Assembly (NCBI GenBank): GCA_934045905.1
Contig: OW203765.1
Span: 18,477,409 to 18,541,408, forward strand
DNA length: 64,000 bases
Direction: 5' to 3'
From: Leuctra nigra
Lineage: Eukaryota > Arthropoda > Insecta > Plecoptera > Leuctridae
Notes under the pieces: generated by a model
Seen by the model: only the letters and a program-made list of their open reading frames with translations
What the model was told of the DNA's origin: nothing
Database searches by the model: none
Position numbers and translations under genes: made by a program
In this document: positions 51,701-63,700 of the stretch, piece by piece
How the letters are laid out: each line of letters begins with the position of its first letter
How positions within the stretch are numbered: the stretch's first letter is position 1

Positions 51701-54700
51701 GTCTTATACACGAGTTAATACGGTATATCTGCATTTATGTAACTAACCCCTGTAGTTTTGTTTTCATCGTTTTGATGTGTTTCTTCAGAGAGACCGGCGT
51801 GGCCATCTTGTCTGCGGTGGACGAGATCCAGATGATGCTGGACGACCACATCCTCAAGGCGCAGACGATGCGCGGATCTCCGTATGTGAAGGCGTTCGAG
51901 AAGGAGATGCAGAGCTGGGAGAGCAAGCTCATCTCCATGCAGGACATCCTCGACGCCTGGCTCACAGTACGGCCTACTCCACTCACTTATTTGTCATTAT
52001 TCACTTACTAGTTGTCCAGGCTCAGGTTTCTAAAACATAAAAACAAGGTGAAAAGAATCCTCATTTAATAAAGTAATTGTGTACCTACTTAACATTGGTA
52101 TTTGGGTTTTTGACGACATGTTCCAACCTCATCTTTCATCACGGGCCTAAATCGATTTGACGATAAATTGAATTAGAAGTGGAAATTGAAGGTAAGTACT
52201 CAAGATTTTACATGGGAAGGAGAGGTGAAGTGAATCTAAAAACTTAACAGAATCTCTAGCCAGTTATTTTAAATTTGCACGAAATATACTAAATATACTA
52301 GAAAGATACTATCAATAAAGAAGTTGATAGGTTGATGATGTGTAGAAGAAAATTTGAGCTTAAATACATTTTATGCATTGTGTGATGCTCATAGAAATAA
52401 ATTATAAGTTTTACCTAATGGAAGAGATTTTCCAACGAGAACATAACCAAAAGACATGGAATCCTTTTTGTTCACTTTTCAATCATCACTCATACGGCGG
52501 AAGAATAAGTAAAGCCTGAATTACACGGTTCAAGTTTCCTTGAAGGGGTTAAATTCAACCCTTGATTTCAAGGAAACTTGAAAGAGAAATTGGACGATTT
52601 AATGTTTATTGTTGATTGAAGTTGCTGTGAGATTAACAATTGGTAGAAGTATTTCAAGACTTGAAGGAAAATTGGACATGTTCTAAGTGAAAAGGCCGAA
52701 TAAATGTCTTAAATTCAAGACATGGACACTTGTTAAGAGTCGACAGGACTCGCAGAAAATTTAGAAACGACGATAATGGCTTTTGCTCTGTATAACATAT
52801 ATAAAATAGTAATATTCTCATGTCACGTATACAAACAAACAGTCGAGCTTGGTCGAGCTCGACATGAAATCAAAACATCTCATAAATCGCCTCCAGTTCT
52901 GTAAACAACACCACTTGTGAGTCTTGAATGACTGTTGCCTTTTAAACTTCCGAGAATATGGTCCAGAAAAATAATGCAATATTGATAAGTTCATGGAGTG
53001 TAATACATATTTTAATTCGACTATTTATGTGCTAGGTGATTTTTATTTCAATGCTGCTTACAAATATATAGTTTTTATTATTTGCGATCTTAAATTATCA
53101 AATTTATTGATATCAAATTATCTTTATAATTGCCTAGTCATTAATGTATAATTGCGAATTTTAAAGTATAATTGTGTTGCCTTACGTGAGAGACTTTTCG
53201 TTCCAATCAAAGATAGGTAAGTTGACCAACATTATGAAAACAGTGTAATTTATTGCTCGCAAGTGCTCGCAATATTGTTTGATTGTTGCTGATTGTTGTG
53301 TATTTACATGTACTTTTGTATACTGTATTACCTTTTGTAAAGAAAAATAATACTGAAACTAAAACTGAAGCAGCAGTTTTTTTTAGCCGTAATTTCTAAT
53401 ATCAACCAAAACAACGTTTCTTGAGAATAACTGACAGACAATTAGATTTTGAATAAATTATGATACTGTGTATTACAAAATACAGTTATACGGTATACGT
53501 GGTACCTAGGTATTCATATAACAATATATCACAAAAAATATACAATATAGCTGTGTTTAATAGTACATTAATTTCTTCATCAAAATATTTTCTCAAATAA
53601 TTGTTTGAACGATCGATAGGGAAACTATTTTCGGATTCGAAAGCATTGTTATGTTAAAAACTGGATAAGAAAGGAGGCTGGGCTTTACGTACATACAGCT
53701 TTTATCCAGAAGTAAGTGTTCACTAATTTACTGTGTAAACGCGAACATAATTTTTATAAGCTGTCGATATAATTACCTACTAATAAGCACTTTTAATAAT
53801 TGATGGCTTTTGCAATTCGAAGTTTTTCTCTGAATTTATAAAAAATTAGATTTCAAAATAACAACATCTTTGTTGGCTAAAACAAACTTTTTGCACTCAA
53901 AAATGCAAGTTTTTATACATACGAATGTGAAATTTTATTCAGTGGACATTTTGGCGGGAAAAGGGTATTCCTATCGCGTGATGACATTTTTACCATCCAA
54001 CAATGAGGTTGCCATGGACATGCCTCTTCTTCTTACCTTTACGTTTCCCCTTATTACCGCCCATCCTTTATAATACCAATATTCAGAAAACAATAGTCAC
54101 TTTACCAGAGTAAACATACTGACTGAATTTAGATATTCTGCTAGACGACCTGACCACTCTTGGAACACTGAATCTCACTGACTCTACGCAGTGCTGTAAA
54201 ATAAAATCCAAATCTGAATAAACACATTACGCAATTTGTCTAAATTGGGTTCGTTCTTGCTACTCGAGAGAAATAGAATTCCGATGACTCTGTTCTCTTG
54301 AGTTGAAACTAAATTAATTTCTTTGGCTGCATCAAATCGTCGATTTCAACTCGTGCCGAACCTTAATAAAAATATTTAGTTTTGCGTAGTACTTTTTATG
54401 AATCACCTGTCGATCCCTGGTCAATAAGGTGACCCTCGTCTAATGATGTAAAATCATTTTGATTTTGCAGCGTAAGGCTGCAATCACACGGGGCGTTTTT
54501 TCCCGCTCTGTCGCGCGGTTTTTCGCCCTTGGGAGTTTTACACGCGCGTCTTTTGCTCGTCCCGTGTGTTCGCTCCCGTAAGACTCAATGGTAATACCTA
54601 TCTGCTCGGCGTCTCGACGGCGTGCAAAATGCCGCATCTATGGGCATGAAATGCCTTTTACTTGCTTTACAACAAAACAATGAATAAATAAACAAGGTTT

Positions 54701-57700
54701 TGAGTGTGTTCATAAAAAAATATATTACTCTAAATCATTACAATACTAATTAAATAATCAATTAATTCCCTAATTATAATGTATTAATAATTAAAAATAA
54801 ATGTGCATCTAAGCAGCATTGGCAATCGAGATCGAAGTCAGTGAACAGTAAAAACATCTGGGAGCTATTAGTACGTCAGTCACGTCTCATTTTGTCGACT
54901 TCGACATTTGTTTATATTTAGTACTACGTGATGTTTGTTAAATTCGTTCGTGTGTTGCGGGTTTGCATACCATCTGCATTAGTAACTGAGAATAATTCGA
55001 ACTAGAGAGCCTGATGACATTGGATAAAACTCACAAAACCATAAAAAGGCGGCCCCTACTTTTTTCTTTATTGCTTGACCTTTTGTTTTCAAAATTCTAC
55101 AGCATAGAGATAAAGAGTAAATCTGTGCCTCTAGTGCTCCAAAAAAATTTAAAAAAATGTTTTTTAGCGTGTTGAGGAGGTGCCAATATGGGCAATATAT
55201 GGGTCCTTTTGGCACCTCTGCCCTGAAAATACTAAACAAAAAATAACACTTTTGGCGCACTAGAGGCACAGATTTATTATTTATCTATAATCTGTGAAAT
55301 TTTGAAGACAATCGGTAAAGCCGTTTGGAAAAAAGTAGGGGCCGCCTTTTTGTGCTTCATAAAACATGGATTTCATCAAGTATCGTAGACTCTTAAATGC
55401 TTCAATGTTTTCATTTAGACAATCCAAGTCTTGAATTCAACCCCCTTGAAAGGGTTGAATTCAAGGAAACTTGAATCGTGTAATTCAGCCTTAAGAGGTA
55501 TCTATGTGTACCCCCACTGAAATGCAACGGTTTTGCAGTGTCAAGCGACGTGGCTGTACCTGGAGCCCATCTTCAGCTCGGAGGACATCATGCGTCAGAT
55601 GCCGGAGGAGGCGCGCAAGTTCAAGCGCGTGGACAAGACCTGGCGCACCATCATGACGCACACCGTCGAGAACAAGCAGGTGCTCGTCGCCACGGACTTC
55701 CCCGACATGCTCGAGCTGCTCAGGGAGAACAACACGCTGCTCGACGAGATACAGAAGGGTCAGTTGTGTGGGAGGTTGAGGGGGGGGGGGGTATTGTTAT
55801 ACTTTTATTCATTTGAACTACGTTTTTTTTTTCATATTTATGGTAGAGAAGAACAACTTTGGTACTTTTATACCTACTGTCTGTAAAACAAGAGAATGGG
55901 CAATAAAATAATCTACATAAGTTAGTAGGTTTCGTGTTTTGGGAAAAGTACCTATAACTTCTAAGGTGTCAAGAGTTCCTTTGAATTCCAAAAAATGTAC
56001 GTGTGCATTTGCATTTGCCTTAGGACAACTTTGAAGCTGTAAAAGTGTACATTTCTCAAGAAATTGAGCAGTTTTAATGGACATTTATTTTCCCTTTTGA
56101 TCTTATGATAAGTGCAGATACAAGTTAGTTTGTTACTCTCTTTAGTTTGATTTTCTTCAGCTTTTTTTTTATTGTCAGAATATGAACACTTTTGCAGTAT
56201 CTATTTTTCTTAAGTGAAGTGATTCCTATGGACATGATGAAACCAGTCTTTTCTTTGCATGTTGGACTCTCCTCACAAAGTGTTTGTTCAAACGCAGGCT
56301 TGAACGACTACCTGGAGAAGAAGCGTCTGTTCTTCCCGCGCTTCTTCTTCCTCTCCAACGACGAGCTGCTGGAGATCTTGTCCGAGACGAAGGACCCGCT
56401 GCGCGTGCAGCCGCACCTGAAGAAGTGCTTCGAGGGCATCAACATGCTGAAGTTCACTGACGACCAGGACATCGTCGGCATGATCTCGGCGGAGAAGGAG
56501 GTGGTGCCGTTCACGGGGATCATCACACCGGCAGACGCCAAGGTAATGAATGTAGAAGTCACACAAATAAGCGCCACTTCTTTATTTAACTAGTAAAATA
56601 TTTTTACAACTTTCAAGTTATCAAAAATTCACATCCAATTGGTTGAGTTTTTGCCTTTACAAGGACTTTGACAGTAAAGCTGAAAATTGCATAGAATCCT
56701 AGCCAAAGAAAGGAAGCCTTTTTGTCTCGATTTTGTTCAATTTTTCTTGTAAGAAATTACAAATTTGGAGCTCAAGAAAATCGTGATTTGGACATTTGAA
56801 ACTAAAAAAAAATTATTTCTTTGTAATGAACATAGGTAGTTTTCTAGTTTTATTAGATTTTCTGGCATAATTAAACCATAGCTTTTAGTTTTTTCAGTGC
56901 TATTGTGACTATATGGATGGCCCGGTGTAAAAAGTCCCATTTTTGAAGTTTTGAGATTTGATGATGAGCATTTACTTCACATTGTAGCATGAAGGACCTG
57001 TTACACATTGTGAATAAAAAACACGCGGACTTTATACAATTTCATGATGAGTTCTAAAAAGAAGCCCAACTCAAATGTGACACGACTGAACGTTGTTGTA
57101 GGGCATGGTGGAGAAGTGGCTGGCGCAAGTAGAGGCGCAGATGATCCAGTCGATGCGAGACATCTGCGTGGAGGCGATCGCAGCGTACTTCACGTCGCCG
57201 CGTTCCGAGTGGCTGCTGCACTGGCCGGGACAGGTGGTCATCTGCGGAGACTGCATCCACTGGACGGCAGAAGTGTCGGAGGCCATCACCAATGGCACGC
57301 TGCCGGTAGGTCATTTACTCTCTCATTCACACATGTTAAGAGCATAACAATTTTTCTTATGGACACTTAGAAAAGAGTAAATAAATTACGATACAATTGC
57401 CAGCTTAGAGACTATATACCTAGGAATTACCTCCCGATTTTATTCAAACTCTAGTCACATGTTAACCAAGGTTAAGCAACATTGAGCGGGGTCTTTATGT
57501 GGATGGGAGACTGGGGTGTTTGGGTGTAGTGTGACGACCTCCCTCCACTGCTTATGAGTCTCATGATGGCGCGTGTTGTGGAGGCCCGTTCTGTAAATGT
57601 ATGTCTTTCGTCAAAGTAGGCTACATGTCTGTACCAGGTTTCCGATCTATTACATTCTTACTGGTGGAGCTCAGCTCTGTTGAGAATATAGGCTTAATCA

Positions 57701-60700
57701 ATCTGTGATGTTGGCTAGAACTGATGATCTAGAAGGCAGTGCCAACAGGAAGTGAACATAGTCTCTAGTGTGACTAGAGTGGTTACATTGTTAGTTGCTG
57801 GCTGTTTTAGAATAAAGAAGACTACCACATTATATTCTTATAATTATCTGTTTCAATTAAATAACTTATGTAGTTTATTAAGTATTGATTGATAACAACA
57901 CATGGTGGCGGCGCGTGAGTAAGAAAACCAGTAAATTTACGCAGTATTACGTTATTTTCGGTGTAAGAAAAGCAAGAAAAATGGTGCTCGGAGATGAGGC
58001 CAATGTTCATGTTCAACAACAGCCATTACCTCAAGCCGATTCTACTACTCAATTACAACCACCTCCAAAATTCGACTTCACCGATCCACAAACATGGACC
58101 AGGTGGATTCGGAGATACGAGCGTTTCCGTATTTCAAGTTGTCTGGACAAAGCAAGTAAGTCAAGACAGGTCCATCATCTCATTTACTGTATGGGAGATG
58201 AAGCGGAGGATATCTTACTTTCTATGGAGCTCACTGCCCTAGAAGAAGATGATTATGAATTGGTTGTAGAAAAGTTTAATTCTCACTTTGTCAAAAGGAG
58301 AAATGTGATATTTGAAAGAGCCAAATTCCATCAGAGGAAGCAAGAAGAGGGGGAATCAGCGGCTGAGTTTATAACATCATTGTATACATTAGTAAAACAT
58401 TGTGCGTATGGAGCACTACAGGAAGAACTTATCAGAGATAGGTTAGTGGTAGATCTTAGAGACACCAAGTTATCCGAAACTTTGCAAATGGATGCAGAGC
58501 TAACTTTGAAGAAGGCCATCGATAAGGTCCGAGTACATGAAGACATTCGAGGTCAGCAGAAGATCCTGAGGGGGTTAGAAAGCAATGATGCGAATGTTGA
58601 TATGGTTAAATCAAATAAACCTAAGTTTCAGCATTCAGGTGCCCGTTCTCACCAGCAACAGGAACATTTCAAGCCGTCGAGCAGCTACAGTGGTCAGAAT
58701 AAATCTGCAGACCGCTGTACCAGATGTGGACGCACACCATCTCACCCGATACGAGATTGTCCAGCGAGGGAGGTGAAGTGCAGAAGCTGTAACATCATGG
58801 GCCACTTCGAGAAACACTGCCGCAGTAAGAAGAAGCAGTCAACGGTACACGAAGTGCGAACCGGAGGCCAGCAACCCGAAGTATATCTAGGTACGATAGA
58901 CGGGGACACCACCGACGACCCATGGTTCGTGACACTACTAGTAAATGGTAAGCGAACACAATTCAAAATTGACACAGGTGCCGATGTAACTGTACTCTCG
59001 GAAGAGGAATACAAATCCAGGTTTTCCAAGCATAAGCTTAGTCCAACGACGAAGACACTTCTGGGACCAGGACGAGCAACCTTAGATGTCAAAGGTCAGT
59101 TTAAAGCAACATTTCAAGTAAAACAAAACAAGTCTGTTCAAGACATCTTTGTGGTCAGCAACCTAAGCAGTGCACTACTGGGCCGACCAGCAATCAGAAG
59201 TTTAAACCTAGTTCAGCAGATCCACGCGGTAAAGCAGATTGATCCACTGAGCCAAGGAGACGTCAAGAAAGAATACCCATCTCTGTTCACGGGATTGGGT
59301 GAATTGAAAGGCGAGTACAAGATACGGCTCCAAGCTGGAGCAGAACCATTCGCCATCGCCGTTCCACGTCGAGTAGCAATACCACTCTTGCCAAAGGTAA
59401 AAGAGGAACTTGAGAAGATGGAGAAAGCAGGTGTTATCTCCAAGGTCGACGAGCCAACAGATTGGTGCGCAGGAATGGTGGTAGTGCCGAAGAAAAATGG
59501 AAACGTAAGAATATGTGTAGATCTTACACACCTGAATAGAAGTGTCCAGCGGGAGCGTCATATTATGCCTGCTATGGAAGAAACCTTGGGACACCTAGGT
59601 AGAGCAACTGTGTTCAGCAAATTAGACGCGAATTCGGGATTCTGGCAGATCAAGCTTTCCGAAGAGTCACGTAAGCTCACAACCTTTATTACTCCCTATG
59701 GTAGGTATTGGTTCAACAGGGTTCCATTCGGGATAACTTCGGCACCAGAAGTGTATCAAAGGAAAATGTCGGAACTACTCGAAGGACTACCCGGAGTAGT
59801 ATGTCACATGGACGATGTTCTTATCTTTGGGGAAACAAGGAAAGAACACGATCAACGACTGTCAGCAGTGCTTACAGCAATCAGTAATGCAGGTGTCACA
59901 CTGAATGAAGCAAAATGTGAATTTGGTGTCAGCACAGTCAAGTTTCTGGGTTACATTCTAGGAGAGTCTGGAGTGAAAGTTGATCCCAGCAAGACATCAG
60001 CAATAAATCTCATGAAAAGTCCGAAAGATGTTTCAGGCGTAAGAAGACTTCTGGGGATGACTAACCAACTAATGAAGTTCGTTCCTAATCTGGCAGTAAT
60101 GACAAAACCAATTCGCGAACTCTTGTCAGGAGACAACTTTCAGTGGGGAGCGCCTCAAGAAGAAGCTTTTACAAAAATCAAGGAGAAGTTGACGACGACC
60201 CCGACGTTAATGTTCTACGACGTCAATAGGGAGATCCGTTTAACGACAGACGCATCATCGTTTGGTTTGGGATGTGTTCTGGAACAGCTGGACGAGTCCA
60301 ATGTTTGGCGGCCAGTAGCGTACGCATCCAGATCACTCACCGACACTGAAACCAGGTATGCCCAGATCGAGAAGGAAGCTTTGGGAATTGTATGGGCATG
60401 TGACAGGTTCCAGAATTTCCTCATAGGTAAACAGTTCCATGTACATACTGATCATTTACCTCTTGTTCCCATAATGCTAAAGAAGTCTCTGAGCGATCTG
60501 TCACCAAGAATTCTGAGAATGAGAATGAAATTGATGAGATTTGCATTTACTATCTCGCATGTTCCAGGTAAAGATCTACATACGGCAGACACTCTGTCCA
60601 GAGAGCCGGTAGAAATTGCTTCTGCTCAATGTTGTGAGTTTGAAGCAGAGATAAACGAATGTGTTGACCAGGTCATAGGAGAGCTTCCAGCAACGGATGC

Positions 60701-63700
60701 ACGTCTCGACGAGATAAGGAAAGCCCAGCAAGAGGATCGTACATCTCAACAAGTCAAAAGATACATTGCTGACGGGTGGCCATCGAAGCGAGACCTAGCA
60801 GCCAATGCCGCTCCATTCTTTCAAGAAAGAGGTAACCTGACTGTCCAGCAGGGACTTCTGATGAAAGACCAACGACTGTACATACCAGGAAGTATGCAGA
60901 AGGAAATTCTACATAGAATCCATGAAGGTCACTTAGGGATTAATAAATGTAGAGAGAGAGCCAGACAGTCAGTGTGGTGGCCAGGAATGAGCCAGCATAT
61001 TATAGATGTAGTTAACAAATGTCAACATTGTTTGGAACACCGGGAAAATCCACAAGAACCGTTATTGACAACACCTTTGCCAGAGCGAGCATGGCAGAGA
61101 GTAGCCATGGATTTGTTTCAACTCAAGGAACACAAGTATTTGATAATTGTAGATTATTACTCAAAGTTCCCTGAAGTATTATTGTTGGATAAAACCACCA
61201 GCAAGTATGTCATCAATCGCATCAAGTCGGTATTTGCGAGGTATGGAATTCCGGAAGAAGTTGTTTCAGACAACGGACCGCAGTTCAGCTCAGACGAGTT
61301 TCGAAGATTCGCAACAACCTACGGATTCAAGCATGTGACCAGCAGCCCAAGATATCCAAAGGCGAACGGACTTGCGGAACGGACAGTGAAAACCATGAAA
61401 GGTATCCTGCAGAAGTCAGAAGATGTATATCTCGGAATGCTAGCATACCGATCAACACCACTAGCATCAGGGCGTAGTCCGGCGCAGATGCTAATGAGCC
61501 GACAGCCAAGAACAACGCTAGTAACTGCTTCGGACAACCTACTACCTAATCAAATCAACACCCAAGCGTGGAGAAGGAGGGAAGAGGCTAGGAAAGCGAA
61601 GCAGAAGCACGATTACGACCGAAGACATCGTGCCAGAGAGTTACCACCGTTAGAATTAGGTTCACATGTATATGTTACAGATCAGAAGAAATATGGCCAG
61701 GTGATAGCAGCCGGTACCACTCCGCGGTCATATCATGTAGAGACATCAGAGGGGACACTCAGAAGAAATCGAGTCCACCTCATGCCATCACCGAAACCAG
61801 ATGTGCCCGGTCCGGCAGCAGCGGACGAGCCACAGGATGAACCACAGGATGAACCAGCAACACCACCCGGAGCATATCGTTCTAGGCGGGGCAGAGTCAT
61901 TCAAAGACCACAAAGATTCAATGATTATTAGCATTGTCTAATTCTAACATTTGTACTATTAGTTTGAAATTTCATAAGTTGTATTCATGTTTGTTAGTAC
62001 CCAAAAAGGGGGATGTGATGTTGGCTAGAACTGATGATCTAGAAGGCAGTGCCAACAGGAAGTGAACATAGTCTCTAGTGTGACTAGAGTGGTTACATTG
62101 TTAGTTGCTGGCTGTTTTAGAATAAAGAAGACTACCACATTATATTCTTATAATTATCTGTTTCAATTAAATAACTTATGTAGTTTATTAAGTATTGATT
62201 GATAACAACACACAATCAACGAAACAGAATAATATATTGGTACACAGTTATCAAATAATAATACAGATATGAAGAAACGAAACGTAAATAGTACTTTTCC
62301 GCAGGCCTACTTGACTCAGAGCAACCGGCAGATTGACGATACGGTGGCGATGGTCCGCGGACAGCTGTCCCCCGGCGCGCGGGTCACTCTGTGCGCGCTG
62401 ATCGTGATTGACGTGCATGCGCGCGACGTGGTGAAGCGTCTCGCGCAGCTCGGCACCAGCTCGGTGGCGGACTTTGTTTGGATCAGCCAGCTGAGGTATT
62501 ACTGGCGAGACAACGCCGTGGTGGTATCCATGATCACCACGGACGTCATGTACGGCTTCGAGTATCTCGGGAACACACCTCGTCTTGTCATCACGCCGCT
62601 CACAGACAGGTTACCAAGACAACCACATGCTTGCTTGTCTAGTACTGGATTTATGTACTGATGCTCAACATATAGTTTTTGTGTGAAACTTTCCCATACC
62701 ACCAATAAAATGGCACAAATATGAAAGTTCTAGGTACCTACTTAGTTGAGCATCAGAAAATAATTCTGATTTTACTTATTTCGGTACCATTCGTAAAGTG
62801 ATCAAAAGTTGTAGTCTAGTCTATTTAGTTTCCCTATGTTGGTATGTTTTCAAAAGGGTGGGTAGCAAATGAAGTTGTGTGAACTTAAAATTGGGCTTAG
62901 ATCGTTTTTTCACACATTTTAGTAGCACAGTTATAATGTAAAAAATGCATAAGAATTGAGTAAAAATATGTTCTAAATTTGTACCACAATATTCCTATAT
63001 AATTATACATTTATTGTGTACCTATGTAAAACTTGGTTATATTCCACCTGTTAAAATGTCGGTGTGGTGTGGCGTGTCAGATGTTACCGCACCATCATGG
63101 GAGCGCTGAAGCTGAACCTGGGCGGCGCGCCAGAGGGCCCTGCCGGCACGGGCAAAACGGAGACCAGCAAGGACCTGGCCAAGGCCGTCGCCAAGCAGTG
63201 CGTAGTCTTCAACTGCTCCGATGGTCTCGACTACAAGGCCATGGGCAAGTTCTTCAAGGTAAGCTGTACACTGCACTCGGAAGCAATGGACACGTCTCAT
63301 TGCTTTGGAATCAGGTTGATTTGTACTGCAAGAGAAGAGAACTAGAATGTACAACAATGCTCAATTACTGGGAGGAATTTTGTTTTATGGTTTTAATTGC
63401 ATTTTAGTTGGCAATATTCAATCATTGCACTTGACCTGACATGAAAATGGATTTTTGACAATGTAAAAACTGTTAAAATTAGGGTTGGGCGAACCGGTTC
63501 GTTTTCGAACCGAACCGAACCGGCTAGCTAGGTTTGAAAAACGAACCTCTAAGGTTCGTTTTCGAACCTTTTTCGAACCTCCCGCCTTTTTTTCCCGCCC
63601 TTTTTCATTCAAACAATGCAACCAATATCTTGTCACTATTTGTCTAATGTTGGCCTCTTGTCTTTAGTGGTGCAGTAAAATGGTAAAACCTGGGTAAATC

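Larger units (their letters stand above)
57704..62212 (+). mobile_element. Ty3/Gypsy LTR retrotransposon, apparently intact
   Basis: 4509 bp in a dynein intron, same orientation as the gene. It has two 199-bp LTRs with no difference I can see, TG...CA ends, a 5-bp target duplication CAATC (57699-57703 and 62213-62217), a primer-binding-site position directly after the 5' LTR, a polypurine tract before the 3' LTR and one long Gag-Pol frame. The gene order protease, reverse transcriptase, RNase H, integrase defines Ty3/Gypsy. No env-like frame follows. Identical LTRs mean a very recent insertion; it may be polymorphic. Confidence 0.95.

Noticed and set aside
57885..57980. Upstream extension of the Gag frame
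   Set aside because: No ATG before 57981, and the first bases overlap the 5' LTR and primer binding site.
61932..62013. Envelope-like gene in the LTR element
   Set aside because: Only 82 bp separate the Gag-Pol stop from the 3' LTR, so this is a retrotransposon without an env frame.
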